A DNA stretch of 64,000 bases from JAVBMU01 sp031552185 (GCA_031552185.1 JAVBMU010000046.1:24824-88823), one strand, 5' to 3'; shown: positions 41,698 to 51,305, counted from the stretch's first letter. Made by a program: numbers and translations. Notes: generated from the sequence alone by a model not told the origin.

Positions 41698-41901
41698 ATG
41701 GCAATGGGAACCGTGAAGTGGTTCAACGCTGAGAAGGGCTACGGCTTCATCGCACCTGAGGACGGCAGCGCTGACGTGTTCGCCCACTACTCGGCGATCC
41801 AGACGCAGGGCTTCCGCACGCTGGAGGAGAACCAGCGCGTGGAGTTCGACATCACCCAGGGCCCCAAGGGCCCGCAGGCGGAGAACATCCGCCCCCTCTG
41901 A
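41698..41901 (+). CDS. cspA: cold-shock protein CspA
   Basis: A 67-residue single cold-shock domain binding RNA and single-stranded DNA. The opening GTVKWFNAEKGYGFIAPEDG contains RNP1 (KGYGFI), and DVFAHYSAI is RNP2. Length is canonical. The ATG at 41698 has GAAGGAG 8 nt upstream; an ATG two codons later is possible. A long structured leader precedes it and two hairpins follow, so it is monocistronic. Confidence 0.97.
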   Translation: MAMGTVKWFNAEKGYGFIAPEDGSADVFAHYSAIQTQGFRTLEENQRVEFDITQGPKGPQAENIRPL

Positions 41902-41909
41902 GTCGAGGT

Positions 41910-41944
41910 CCATCGCCGACCGGCGCGATGCCGGTCCGCGATGG
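41910..41944 (+). terminator. hairpin 8 nt after the cspA stop
   Basis: CCATCGCCGACCGGC and GCCGGTCCGCGATGG form a 15-bp stem with a single mismatch around a 5-nt loop. Confidence 0.65.
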
Positions 41945-41993
41945 TGCTCAGCGGTCCGTCCAGGGCTGCTGAGTTCTCCCGTCGATGACATCC

Positions 41994-42030
41994 GATGATG
42001 CCCCCGGCCGGTTCGGCCGGGGGCATCATC
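41994..42030 (+). terminator. perfect 16-bp hairpin, second cspA terminator
   Basis: GATGATGCCCCCGGCC pairs exactly with 42015-42030 across the loop GGTTC. It is one of the strongest stems in the window and insulates cspA from the next gene. Confidence 0.8.
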
Positions 42031-42087
42031 GTGTCCGGGGTCAGGACGCGAACGCCCCCTACGCCCGGCTTCGCCTACAGTGGCCGA

Positions 42088-42369
42088 ATGTCTGTGATCG
42101 TCCCGACCCGCCTGGTCACTTTGACTTTGGTCGGCGGTACACCGCTCATCACGTTGCCGGAGGCCGGAGTCACCACGACCGAGGGATGGTCGGTGCTGAA
42201 CCGGCCGAGCTTTATCGTGATCGATGGACCCGGTGAGGAGGGCTTCATCCTGGCCCGGCTGCCCGGGGATGCCCCGCCCGGGTGGGACGACGCGATCGAA
42301 ACGGGCGCCGGCGCCTGGGTTCAGGCCGGCCGGAACGGGCAGCGCTGGTTCGCCCGGTCCGTGGACTGA
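42088..42369 (+). CDS. small hypothetical protein
   Basis: A 93-residue protein, not recognised. It reads as a compact beta-rich domain (VIVPTRLVTLTLVGGTPLIT, NRPSFIVIDGPGEEGFILAR) with Trp residues at SVLNR-flanking and C-terminal positions. The ATG at 42088 lies 6 nt after TACAGT (42076-42081), so it may be leaderless; there is no Shine-Dalgarno. It is convergent with the nuclease-helicase gene, 27 nt away. Confidence 0.55.
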   Translation: MSVIVPTRLVTLTLVGGTPLITLPEAGVTTTEGWSVLNRPSFIVIDGPGEEGFILARLPGDAPPGWDDAIETGAGAWVQAGRNGQRWFARSVD

Positions 42370-42396
42370 CCGGCCGAGCCTCGGCGCCCGCAATTG

Positions 42397-45300
42397 TCAG
42401 GGCGACGGCGTCAGCACGTCCGCGCCCGCTCGGGGCTCAGCCAGGCCCAGGAAGGCACCGAGGTCGGTCAAACCCTGAACGGTGTGCGGCAGGTAGTCGG
42501 TGAGGTCGGGGGACCGGATCACGACGGCGGCCCACTGCGCCCGGGAGATCGCCACGTTGATGCGGTTTCGATTGAGGAGGAAGCCGAGCCCGCGCGGCAC
42601 GGAGGCCGCCGACGACGCCGCCAACGTCACGATGACGACCGGCGCCTCACGGCCCTGGAACTTGTCGACGGTGCCGACCCCGACACCCGCCAGACCGGCC
42701 TCCGCAAGTGCCCGCCGCACGGTCCAGACCTGCGCGTTGTACGCGGCGACCACGAGAATGTCGCTCGGCGCCAGCGGTCGAGCAGCGGCGGACCCCGGGT
42801 CGGTTCCGGCGGCGGCCGCCGGCGCCGGGTCGGCGGACCCCGGGTCGGTCCAGGCCCGCCCGACCAGTGCTCGCACTCGCCGCACAACCTCGGCGGCCTC
42901 CTGCACCGATGCCACAGCATTGCCCTCGTGCGGCAGCAGCACGACCTCGACGCCGGGCGCCACTCCCGCCAGCGAGCGCGCCGCCGCGACCGGATGGGCG
43001 CTCAGGGCGTCGTCGTAGGCGAGCCGGGACACCGCCCGGGCGAGGTCGGGGTGCATCCGCCGGGTGGCGGGCAGGAAGTAGCCGAGGTCGGTCGGCAGCA
43101 CCTCGTGCCCGTCCGTCAGCATGCCCAGCGCCGACGCGTCCACCGGCTCCGGGTGGGTGCCCTGGCTGACCTGCGGCAACTGCTGCGGATCGCCGAGCAA
43201 CAGCAATCGCCGCGCGCAACGGCCCACCGCGACGGTGTTGGCCACCGAGAACTGCCCGGCCTCGTCGATCACCAGCAGGTCCACCACGGGGAACCGGGGC
43301 GCGGCGAAATCCCAGGCCGTGCCGCCGACCACCCGGCCGCCCTCCTCGCCGGCGAACGCGGCGAGCTTGCGGCCATCGAGTTCCCGGCACGGCGCCGTCG
43401 GCGACGGCCCGTCCGCGGCGAGCTTCTTGGCGACCCGCTCCGCCGGCACCCCCGCCCGCACCACCGCGCACAGCATGTTCTCCACCACGGCGTGCGACTG
43501 CGCGACCACCGCCACCGTCCACCCGTCCGCCACCAGGCGCGCGACCACGTGTGAACCCACGTAGGTCTTGCCCGTCCCGGGTGGTCCCTGCACCGCCAGG
43601 TAGGACCGATCCAACCGGCGAACCGCGGCGAGGATCGCCGCGCCGACGTCGCCGTCCACGACTGGGGGCAGCGCCCCACCGCCGACCAGGCGCGGCGGCG
43701 TTCGCCGCAGCAGGTCGGTGACGGCGTCGTCGGGCAGGCCGCCGGTGCGGAACGAACCGAACGCCCGGCGCGCCGCGACTTCGACCGAATCCTCCTGCGG
43801 CCGCGTGGGCGGGCCGGGCGCGGGCGTCAGCGCCATCGGCAGGTGGTCGAACGGTTCCGCCGCGCCGGGGAGTTGCTCGCGCACCGACACGACGTCGCAT
43901 TCGCCGGTCGGGGTCGGGCGCCGCTCGATGCCCGTGATCCGACCGCCCGTGAGCCAGCCACGCGGGGCGTCCGACGACACCTTGGCACACGGGGGGCACG
44001 GCGGGTCGTAGATCAGATACGGTTCGGCGCCGTCGCGAAGGTCCGTTCCCTCCGGGAGGCGGCCGACCAGTTCGAGGCGCCGCGACAGCGAGCGCTTGCC
44101 CGGCTCCACCTCCCAGTCCGTGAGCACCCGCGCCGACTCGACCAGGAACGCGTTGCGACGACCGAGCCACTCGTCCGGCGGCGCGACCAGACGCGAGTAG
44201 TGCTCATGCCAGAAAGGCTTGGCTTCCCGGCGGTAGTAACCGATCGACGCCCCATAGCGCGCGAGGGCCTGCCGATCGGCGTCCCGGGCGGCGCGATCCT
44301 CGCCGACGACGGCACGGATCTCCTCCTCCAACGCCATCGCTTCCGCCGCCCGCGGGCCCACCGGCTGCAACGACGCTCCGGCCTCGGCCGGCACGGCGAC
44401 GCCGAGCGGCCCGATCGCTGCCCCGGCAGGCAGCCGCGCCCCCTCGCCCGCCGCCTCGGCGCCGACCGCCGCCGGCGCGGGGACGCCGCCCACGATTCGC
44501 CGGAGCCAGTCGAGGAGCCGCAGCGTCGAGGTGCAGTCGTACCGGTTGTACTCGCCGATCTGTTGCAGCAGCGCGCCGGCGTCGATCACCCGCCCCGCGT
44601 CCATGAGCGCGCAGTAATCCGCGTACGCCACCACCGACGCCGCGGCGTCCTGCACCTGCCCGGCGCGGAGTTGGTCGCCCATGTACAACGGCTCGAGCTT
44701 CTTGATGGAGTAGGACTTCTCCGACGTCCGCACCGCGCGGCGTACGACGGCGTACAGGTCGACCAATACACCGTCGCGCAGCAGCTGATCGACTTCGTTC
44801 TCGTAGACGCCGTGCCGGGCCGCGATCGAGAGCAGGTGGGTGCGTTCGTAGGCCGCGTAGTGGTAGACGTGCAGGTCCGGGTACCGCGAACGGCGCTCGT
44901 TGACGTAGTCGACGAACCGGATCAACGCCGCGCGTTCAGCGGCGAGATCGTGCGCCCAGAAGGCTCCGAACGGCGGCGCCGGCTCGTCCGCCGCCGCGGC
45001 GGGGCGCTCGACGTAGCCGAACAGGTAGTCAATGCCCCAGGACTCGCCCTGCTCGTCCGACCACAGCGGATCGCCCTCGAAATCGAAGAAGATGTCACCC
45101 GGCGACGGCGCCGGCAGGCGTCGGATCGCCTCCGGGTCGACGACCTGCCAGGTCATCCGGTGCGGCCCATCGGACGCGTGCCATTCAACGACGCCGTCCG
45201 GCTCGGCTCGGCCGAGTTGGAGGGCGGCGTTCGCCCGGACCCGTTCGAAGGTCCCGGCAGACATGTCCGGCGGGACGGCGTCGGGTGCGGCGTCGGCGAG

Positions 45301-46356
45301 TTGCTCGATCGTCGCGATGCCCGCCGCCCGCAACCGCGAGCGCTGCGACTCATAGACACCGCCCGCGAGCAGCACGTCCCGCCGGGCCTCGATCTGCTCG
45401 GCGCAGCAGTCGCACCGGCCGCAGAACCTGACCCCCTCGGTGTCCCAGGGCGCGCGGCCGGCGCGGCCGAGGTGCGCGGAGGTCAGTTCGACCAGTCGGG
45501 CGCGGCGCGCGTTGAACACCGGCAACAGATCCGCGATCCGGTGCTGCGTGCGGTTCCGGGTGCCCAGGATCAGCGAGACCTGCGGCGCCACGGGGATCCC
45601 GGCCGCAAGGAGTTGGTCGGCATAGGCCGCCAACTGCAGCAGGGCGGTCACCTTCGCGCGCCGAGCCAACTTGGTATCGACGACGACGTAGGCCGGCACC
45701 GCGGACGACGCCGGCTCGATCGTGTGGTCCGGCCCACCCGGGCCCGACCCGCCCGTGCGCCCGGCCCCGCCCGGGCCGGGCAGCGGCCTGGTGGTGCGCC
45801 AGTCGATTCCGCGTGGCAGCGCGGCCGGGTCCGGGTCCCGATCGGCCCGGACCAGGAAATCCGCCCGGCCGTGGAACGTCCCGTCGAAGAACGCGGCCTG
45901 GTAGACGACGTCGGCGCCGGCGTGCAGCGCATCAAGCGTGCCCTGATGCGCCCGGATCAAGTCGGCTCGGGTGACCCGCGGCGGGGTGAGGCGCGCGACG
46001 CCGCGGCCGGCGGCGGCGTCGTACGGACCGAACGCCCGCTCATAGTCCTGCAGCACCCGCAGCTCGTGGCGCAGCCCGAGCGCCGCGGTGCGCTCCAGCA
46101 TCACGTCCGGCGGGGCCTCGCGGCGCGGCGCGCGGCCCAGGAGTTCGTCCAGCCGGCACAGCAGCCGGTACTCGCACTCGGCCGCCAGCACGAGGTCGCT
46201 CGCCGAATGCACAAGGGCCCGGCCGTCGTCGGCGAGCGGGCGAAGACCGGCTGCCGGGGTGCCCTCGGCTGCCCGGCCGGGCTCGGGTCCGGCGTCGACC
46301 AGGAACATGTGGGCACCCCGCAGCGGCTCGGCGGCCGGGTCGGTCCCGGCACTCAT
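42397..46356 (-). CDS. TM0106-type RecB-like nuclease fused to a superfamily 1 helicase
   Basis: A 1319-residue protein. The N-terminal third (about 20-380) resembles the TM0106 RecB-like nuclease family: the VVVDTKLARRAKVTALLQLA block supplies the Asp/Lys active-site pair, and RFCGRCDCCAEQI is a Cys cluster that could hold Zn or Fe-S. The middle has an RNase H-like/exonuclease segment beginning GDIFFDFEGDPLW with HHL-type HVYHYAAYERTHLL. The C-terminal third is an SF1 (Upf1-like) helicase: Walker A VQGPPGTGKTYVGSHVVARL, Walker B LLVIDEAGQFS, motif VGTVDKFQGREAPVVIV. It probably processes damaged or foreign nucleic acid. The ATG at 46356 is preferred; an ATG at 46308 is possible and the frame is open further upstream. 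Confidence 0.88.
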   Translation of the reverse strand: MSAGTDPAAEPLRGAHMFLVDAGPEPGRAAEGTPAAGLRPLADDGRALVHSASDLVLAAECEYRLLCRLDELLGRAPRREAPPDVMLERTAALGLRHELRVLQDYERAFGPYDAAAGRGVARLTPPRVTRADLIRAHQGTLDALHAGADVVYQAAFFDGTFHGRADFLVRADRDPDPAALPRGIDWRTTRPLPGPGGAGRTGGSGPGGPDHTIEPASSAVPAYVVVDTKLARRAKVTALLQLAAYADQLLAAGIPVAPQVSLILGTRNRTQHRIADLLPVFNARRARLVELTSAHLGRAGRAPWDTEGVRFCGRCDCCAEQIEARRDVLLAGGVYESQRSRLRAAGIATIEQLADAAPDAVPPDMSAGTFERVRANAALQLGRAEPDGVVEWHASDGPHRMTWQVVDPEAIRRLPAPSPGDIFFDFEGDPLWSDEQGESWGIDYLFGYVERPAAAADEPAPPFGAFWAHDLAAERAALIRFVDYVNERRSRYPDLHVYHYAAYERTHLLSIAARHGVYENEVDQLLRDGVLVDLYAVVRRAVRTSEKSYSIKKLEPLYMGDQLRAGQVQDAAASVVAYADYCALMDAGRVIDAGALLQQIGEYNRYDCTSTLRLLDWLRRIVGGVPAPAAVGAEAAGEGARLPAGAAIGPLGVAVPAEAGASLQPVGPRAAEAMALEEEIRAVVGEDRAARDADRQALARYGASIGYYRREAKPFWHEHYSRLVAPPDEWLGRRNAFLVESARVLTDWEVEPGKRSLSRRLELVGRLPEGTDLRDGAEPYLIYDPPCPPCAKVSSDAPRGWLTGGRITGIERRPTPTGECDVVSVREQLPGAAEPFDHLPMALTPAPGPPTRPQEDSVEVAARRAFGSFRTGGLPDDAVTDLLRRTPPRLVGGGALPPVVDGDVGAAILAAVRRLDRSYLAVQGPPGTGKTYVGSHVVARLVADGWTVAVVAQSHAVVENMLCAVVRAGVPAERVAKKLAADGPSPTAPCRELDGRKLAAFAGEEGGRVVGGTAWDFAAPRFPVVDLLVIDEAGQFSVANTVAVGRCARRLLLLGDPQQLPQVSQGTHPEPVDASALGMLTDGHEVLPTDLGYFLPATRRMHPDLARAVSRLAYDDALSAHPVAAARSLAGVAPGVEVVLLPHEGNAVASVQEAAEVVRRVRALVGRAWTDPGSADPAPAAAAGTDPGSAAARPLAPSDILVVAAYNAQVWTVRRALAEAGLAGVGVGTVDKFQGREAPVVIVTLAASSAASVPRGLGFLLNRNRINVAISRAQWAAVVIRSPDLTDYLPHTVQGLTDLGAFLGLAEPRAGADVLTPSP

Positions 46357-46440
46357 CCGTTCTACCGCGCGGCACCCACATTCCTGGCATCGACCACGCC
46401 GGACCGAGCCACCGGACCGCACTACCCGGCCCGCCGCCCC

Positions 46441-46534
46441 CCGCGCGAGGTAGAGCCGTCCGGCGCGAAGAAGAGCCGTAGCGAACCCGACACGTCGGTT
46501 CGACGACGCCACGGATCTACCTCGGCGTCTTGGG
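46441..46534. repeat. dispersed GAGGTAGATCCGT repeat, second copy
   Basis: About 90 bp between the nuclease-helicase start and the Vsr gene. Read on the minus strand it matches 62965-63060 over nearly its whole length, including CCGAGGTAGATCCGTGGCGTC and the GTGTCGGG-CGCTACGGCTCT-CTACCTCGCGCGG segments. It has inverted GAGGTAGA(G/T)CCGT ends. Confidence 0.8.
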
Positions 46535-46585
46535 CGCTATCAGTGGGCCCCACGGTCAGAGGCGAAGTCGCGGGACAATACTTGC

Positions 46586-47140
46586 GTGTCCCACCCGCCG
46601 TCGGCGCGAGTCGCGAGCCCGCGCACACCCGCGCCCGCCGAGCCCGCGCCCGTCGAACCCGCGCCCACCGAGCCCGCGCCCGTCGAACCCGCGCCCGCCG
46701 AGCCCGCGCCGGGCAAGCTCCTCGCCGGCACGCCGGCGGCGACCGCGCGCCGGATGTCGCGCCAGCGGACCCGGGACACCGATCCCGAGATCCTGCTGCG
46801 CCGCGAACTACATCGCCGCGGCCTGCGCTACCGGGTCGACGCCCCGATCCCCCGCCTGCCCCGGCGCCGTGCGGACCTCCTGTTCACGCGGGCCCGGGTC
46901 GCCATCTTCGTCGACGGCTGTTTCTGGCATTCGTGCCCCGAACACCGCACCTCGCCCGCGACGAACGCCGAGTGGTGGGCCACCAAGCTCGCCCGCAATG
47001 TCGCCCGCGACCGGGAGACCGACGCCCACCTGGCCGGGCTCGGCTGGATCGTGCTCCGATTCTGGGAGCACGAAGACCCGATCACTGCCGCGGACGCGAT
47101 CGTCGCCGTCGTGCGGCCGGCGGGCCGGGGAGGTGAGTGA
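46586..47140 (+). CDS. vsr: Vsr-type very short patch repair endonuclease with a proline-rich N-terminal extension
   Basis: A 184-residue protein. The Vsr core starts at MSRQRTRDTDPEILLRRELH and continues RYRVDAPIPRLPRRRADLLF, then the catalytic ARVAIFVDGCFWHSCPEH (Asp, Cys and His), then LARNVARDRETDAHLAGLGW and VLRFWEHED. It nicks beside T:G mismatches. Vsr is usually 130-150 residues; here a roughly 55-residue N-terminus of EPAPV/EPAPT repeats (15-bp DNA period) precedes it. The GTG at 46586 lies near GACAAT and may be leaderless. No cytosine methylase, the usual partner, is in the window. Divergent from the nuclease-helicase. Confidence 0.92.
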   Translation: MSHPPSARVASPRTPAPAEPAPVEPAPTEPAPVEPAPAEPAPGKLLAGTPAATARRMSRQRTRDTDPEILLRRELHRRGLRYRVDAPIPRLPRRRADLLFTRARVAIFVDGCFWHSCPEHRTSPATNAEWWATKLARNVARDRETDAHLAGLGWIVLRFWEHEDPITAADAIVAVVRPAGRGGE

Positions 47141-47213
47141 GATGCTCTCCGCCCGCGATAAGCATTGGGACGAAACAGAGTAACGCGCCGAAGTCGGCCA
47201 TCGGCGCCCGGCC

Positions 47214-48710
47214 CTACGTCACGCGAGCATCCTCGCGCGCCGCCACCGCGTGCCGGAAGCCGTACAGCCCGTAGCAGGCCAGCCCGACGACGATCCAGAT
47301 GCCGCACCACGCCCAGGTCTCCACCCGCAGGTTGGTCATCAGCCACAGGCACGCCAGGCCGGCCGCGACCGGCAGGTACGGCGACCACGGCACCCGGAAT
47401 CCCCGGCTCAGGTCCGGCCGCCGCCGGCGCAGCACCGGAATGCCGAAGCACACCACGACAAAGGCGGACAGCGTGCCGATATTGATCAGGTCCTGCAAGA
47501 CTTCGACCTTCGACAGACCCGCCAGTAGAGCCACGACCACGCCCAATCCGACCTGCAGCCGCGCGGGGGTGTGGAACCGGTCCGACGTGACGGACATCCC
47601 GCGGGGCAGCAACCCGTCGCGGCTCATCGCGAAGACGATCCGGGTCAGCCCGAGCAGCAGCACCATGATGACGGTGGTCAGACCGATCAGAATGCCCACG
47701 GAGATGACCTTGCCCGCCCAGTCGGCGCCGACCAATTCGAAGGCCGTCGCCAGCGACGCCGTTCGCCCGTGGACCTGCGCCGCTGCCAGATCCCGGTAGG
47801 ACACCATTCCGGTGACCACCAAGGTGACCAGCACATAGAGCACGGTGACGATGCCCAGCCCGCCGAGCACGCCCCGCGGGATGGTCCGTTGCGGGTCTTT
47901 CGCCTCCTCCGCCGTCGTCGCCACAATGTCGAAGCCAATGAAGGCGAAGAACACCAGCGCGGCGCCCGAGAGCACCCCCATCACGCCGTACATCGACGGA
48001 TCCTGGCCGGTCAGCACGCCGATCAGCGGCTGCTTGAGCAGTGGCAGATCCGGGGCCGGTCGGGACGGCGGCAGGAAGGGCGTGTAGTTGGCCGCCTTTA
48101 CGTAGAAGAAGCCGACCACAATGACGAACAGCGTGATCCCCACCTTGATGACGGTGAAGACGCTGTTCACCCGGGTGGAGAGCTTGGTGCCGATCGCGAG
48201 CAACGCGGAGAACACGGCGACGATGACGAAGGGGCCCCATTCCAGGTCGACGCGGCCCAGGTGCAGCGTCGTCGACACATCGACGCCGAACAGACTGAAG
48301 GCGTCGGCGAGGTAGACCCCCCAGAACTTGGCGATGACGGCCGCGGCGAGCAGCATCTCCAGGATCAGATTCCAGCCGATGATCCAGGCGACCAGCTCGC
48401 CCATCGTCGCGTAGGAAAAGGTGTATGCCGACCCGGCGACCGGCAGCGTGGAGGCGAATTCGGCGTAACACATCACCGCCATTGCGCACACCGCCGACGC
48501 GATGACAAAGGAGATCACCACGGCCGGTCCGGCGTAATCCGCGGCGGCGCGGGCGCCGACCGAGAAGATCCCCGCGCCCACCGCGACCGCGACGCCGAGC
48601 ACGGCCAAGTCCCACACTCCGAGCGAGCGTTTGAGTGAGCGGTGCGGGTCCTCGAGCGACTCGAGCGACGCCTCTACGGATTTGCGGCGAAAAAGCGGGT
48701 TCACTGCCAC
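47214..48710 (-). CDS. amino acid permease of the APC superfamily (cationic amino acid transporter type)
   Basis: A 498-residue transporter with about 12-14 helices. Family blocks: LAVLGVAVAVGAGIFSVGAR in the first helix, PVAGSAYTFSYATMGELVAW, FFAFIGFDIVATTAEEAKDP and FAMSRDGLLPRGM. These match the YfnA/CAT group; substrate not determined. The GTG at 48710 has GAGG 6 nt upstream, while the ATG codons at 48722 and 48716 lie within or before that site. Convergent with vsr and monocistronic. Confidence 0.88.
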   Translation of the reverse strand: MAVNPLFRRKSVEASLESLEDPHRSLKRSLGVWDLAVLGVAVAVGAGIFSVGARAAADYAGPAVVISFVIASAVCAMAVMCYAEFASTLPVAGSAYTFSYATMGELVAWIIGWNLILEMLLAAAVIAKFWGVYLADAFSLFGVDVSTTLHLGRVDLEWGPFVIVAVFSALLAIGTKLSTRVNSVFTVIKVGITLFVIVVGFFYVKAANYTPFLPPSRPAPDLPLLKQPLIGVLTGQDPSMYGVMGVLSGAALVFFAFIGFDIVATTAEEAKDPQRTIPRGVLGGLGIVTVLYVLVTLVVTGMVSYRDLAAAQVHGRTASLATAFELVGADWAGKVISVGILIGLTTVIMVLLLGLTRIVFAMSRDGLLPRGMSVTSDRFHTPARLQVGLGVVVALLAGLSKVEVLQDLINIGTLSAFVVVCFGIPVLRRRRPDLSRGFRVPWSPYLPVAAGLACLWLMTNLRVETWAWCGIWIVVGLACYGLYGFRHAVAAREDARVT

Positions 48711-48781
48711 GAGCATCCTCATTCAACGTCGATCAGGCCGGGTGCGAGCCTAGCGCCCCCCCGACCGGGCCCCGGTCCACG

Positions 48782-49588
48782 CTACCCGGCGCCCCGGACG
48801 GCGTCGGCGACGACGGCGCGCAGCAGCGGCAGCAGGGACGGATTGGCGGCAATGGTCGCGCCGGCCGCGGTGCTGTGCGCGGTGCCGTCGACGTCGACCA
48901 CCGTGGCCCCCGCCTCGCGCGCGATCACGGTCCCCGCCGCGGTGTCCCACGGCCGGTTCGACAGGATGACGACGCCATCGACCTTGCCCTCGGCCAGCCA
49001 GGCCAGTTCGACCGCCGTCGAGCCGTGCATCCGGACCCGCTGGACGGTCTCGGCGAGTTGCCCGGTGACGGCGAGCCGGTCCCGGTTTTTCGCGCCCGCC
49101 CCGGCGCCGACGGAGTAGTCACCGATCGCGATCACGGCGTCCTGCAGCGCCCGGACCCGGCTGGTGAAGATCGGCCGTCGGTCGCAGTGCGCCCCGCGGT
49201 TCTTGACCGCCGCGTAGCGGCGGCCGAGCAGCGGCAGGTCGACGACGCCGAGCACCGGTTCGTCGTCATTGATCACGGCGAGCGAGATGGCGCACAGGGG
49301 ACTGCCGTGGACAAAGTTCACCGTGCCGTCCACCGGGTCGAGCGCCCAGGTCAGGCCGGTCCGGGCGTCCCAATGCCCTTCCTCCTCGCCGAGGAAGCCG
49401 ATCGCGGGCGTGGCCTCACCGAGGAAGGCGGCGACGGCCCGTTCGATGGCGAAGTCGGTTTCGCTGGCCATGTCCCGGTCGCCCTTCGGGGTGAGCCGGC
49501 CGGGTGCACGGGTCAGGAAGATCTCCCGGGCCAGGTCCATCGCCTGGTAGGCGATGGGCAGGAGGCTGATCGGGGAGTCGGAATTCAT
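48782..49588 (-). CDS. inositol monophosphatase-family phosphatase
   Basis: A 268-residue metal-dependent phosphatase. The two family motifs are intact: WALDPVDGTVNFVHGSPL (motif A with two metal Asp) and NRPWDTAAGTVIAREAG (motif B), with GFLGEEEGHW supplying the metal Glu. Members hydrolyse inositol phosphate, histidinol phosphate or PAP; this sequence alone does not decide. The ATG has GGAAGG 9 nt upstream. It lies 37 nt before the first phosphatase gene's 3' end on the same strand, probably as an independent unit. Confidence 0.9.
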   Translation of the reverse strand: MNSDSPISLLPIAYQAMDLAREIFLTRAPGRLTPKGDRDMASETDFAIERAVAAFLGEATPAIGFLGEEEGHWDARTGLTWALDPVDGTVNFVHGSPLCAISLAVINDDEPVLGVVDLPLLGRRYAAVKNRGAHCDRRPIFTSRVRALQDAVIAIGDYSVGAGAGAKNRDRLAVTGQLAETVQRVRMHGSTAVELAWLAEGKVDGVVILSNRPWDTAAGTVIAREAGATVVDVDGTAHSTAAGATIAANPSLLPLLRAVVADAVRGAG

Positions 49589-49625
49589 GCGGCGGACCTT
49601 CCCACGATGCACAGGTCAATCGAGA

Positions 49626-51305
49626 CTAGACCACCTGATGATCGGCCGGCCGGCGGGTGGGCCACGGGCCGCCGTCGGCGGCCACCTGGTACGCCACCAG
49701 CGCGATGTCGTCGCGCGACACGGGGGCGAGCATCGCGATGAGCTCGTCGGCGAGCGTGTCGATCGGCGCCTGGCGCACCAGCGCCTCGGCGGTCGCGGCC
49801 AGTCGGCTGAGACCGACGACGAGCGATTCGTCGCGCCGTTCGACCAGCCCGTCGGTGTAGGCGAGCAGCACATCCCCGCGTTCCAGCGGCGTCGTGCGTT
49901 CCGCCCGCCGCCCGAAGCCCAGCGTGAGTGGGGCGCCCCGGGACCCGTCCAGCCAGCGACTCCCGCGGCGCCCGACCAGCAGCGCCGGCGGGTGCCCGGC
50001 GGAGGCCAGCGTCAGCGTCCCGCGCCGGCCGTTGACCAGACCGCACAGCACGGTCGAGAACTCGGCGCCGGGCAGGGTCGCGGCGAACCGATCGAGGCCG
50101 TCGAGCGTCGCGGCAGGGCCGTTCCGCTCCAGCATCAGCGCCCGCCCCGCTGCGCGCAGTTGCCCCATCAGCGCCGCCGCCCACAGCCCGTGCCCGACAC
50201 AGTCGCCGACCAGCAGGCCCCACCGATCGGCGCCGAGGTCGACGACGTCGTACCAGTCCCCGCCGACGGTGAGCGATCCGTCCGCCGGCTGATAGCGGGT
50301 GAACCAGCCCGGCAGCCCGGGCGGGTCGGGCAGCATCGCCTGCTGCAGAGCGTCGTTGATCTCGCGCAGGTGGTCCATTTCCCGGTGCTGCTCGTCCGCG
50401 CCCGCCACCGCCGAGCCGACGGTGGCCGCGACCAGGCCGAGAAAGGAGCGGTAGTCGTCGTCGAGCGGGCCCCGCGGGGCGGCCTCGATGACAATCACGC
50501 CGGGCGCGGCGTGATTGGTCGATGCGACCAGTGGGGCGATCAGGCGCCGCCCCACCAGCCGCGGGGTTCGCGTGGCCAGCACCTCCCGAATCACCTCCCG
50601 GAGCAGCTCGTCCGCCGGCCGGGTCCGGCCGCGGCCGTCGGCCGTCGTGGCGATGAGTTCGAGCCGCTGCGAGCGCCTGCCGGTGAGCAGGTAGATGTCG
50701 ACGGCGCCGATATCCGGCCCGGCGCGCAGCGCCTCGACCGCGGTGGCGCCGACGGCGGTCGCGCTCTGCCGCGCCGGCTCGAGGCCCGCGGCCAGCCGGG
50801 AGAGCAGGGCCAGCCGCCGGCCGCTGACCACGTGGTCGGTCGTTTCGGCGGTCACGTTGAGGATGCCGGCGACGGCGCCGTCATCGTCCCGCAGCGGACT
50901 GACCGCGAACATGAAATGCGCCTCGCGCGGCGGCCCGGACCGGCTGGTCATGACCGACAGGTCTGCCGACCAGACCGACTCACCCTGCTGCACCACCCGC
51001 TCGACGACGGGCCGCACGACCTCCCAGTATTCCGCCATGATGGTGCGGACGGACGCGCCCAGCGCCCAGTCGGACTTGGTCCGCAACAACCGCTCGAAGC
51101 CGCGGTTGTAGACGACGGTCAGATCATCGCCCCAGCACACCGCCATCGGGAAGGGCGTGGACAGGCAGGTGGTGACCGCGTGTCGCAGGGGCGGCGGCCA
51201 CGTCGCGGGCGGACCGAGCGGGGTGCCCGCCCAATCCGTCGACTCGATCAGCTCCGCGGCGTCCGACCGGACCGCGGCGAGCCACTGCGCCGTCTGCGCT
51301 GTCAC
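49626..51305 (-). CDS. SpoIIE-type PP2C serine/threonine phosphatase with PAS-like and GAF-like sensors (paralogue C)
   Basis: A 559-residue protein. A PAS-like N-terminus (LSTPFPMAVCWGDDLTVVYN, residues 50-150), a GAF-like middle and a C-terminal SpoIIE/PP2C domain (about 330-545). Catalytic Asp-bearing motifs are intact: GGDWYDVVDLG, GLLVGDCVGHGLWAAALMGQ, LLAYTDGLVERRDES and SRDDIALVAY. Such proteins dephosphorylate anti-sigma antagonists and couple environment to sigma release. The GTG has AGGG upstream. A 151-nt gap separates it from the middle paralogue. No STAS or anti-sigma kinase gene lies beside it. Confidence 0.9.
   Translation of the reverse strand: MTAQTAQWLAAVRSDAAELIESTDWAGTPLGPPATWPPPLRHAVTTCLSTPFPMAVCWGDDLTVVYNRGFERLLRTKSDWALGASVRTIMAEYWEVVRPVVERVVQQGESVWSADLSVMTSRSGPPREAHFMFAVSPLRDDDGAVAGILNVTAETTDHVVSGRRLALLSRLAAGLEPARQSATAVGATAVEALRAGPDIGAVDIYLLTGRRSQRLELIATTADGRGRTRPADELLREVIREVLATRTPRLVGRRLIAPLVASTNHAAPGVIVIEAAPRGPLDDDYRSFLGLVAATVGSAVAGADEQHREMDHLREINDALQQAMLPDPPGLPGWFTRYQPADGSLTVGGDWYDVVDLGADRWGLLVGDCVGHGLWAAALMGQLRAAGRALMLERNGPAATLDGLDRFAATLPGAEFSTVLCGLVNGRRGTLTLASAGHPPALLVGRRGSRWLDGSRGAPLTLGFGRRAERTTPLERGDVLLAYTDGLVERRDESLVVGLSRLAATAEALVRQAPIDTLADELIAMLAPVSRDDIALVAYQVAADGGPWPTRRPADHQVV

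Noticed and set aside
43843..47136. A 1097-codon plus-strand frame over the nuclease-helicase
   Set aside because: Antisense shadow without any motif, and it runs into the vsr gene in a different frame.
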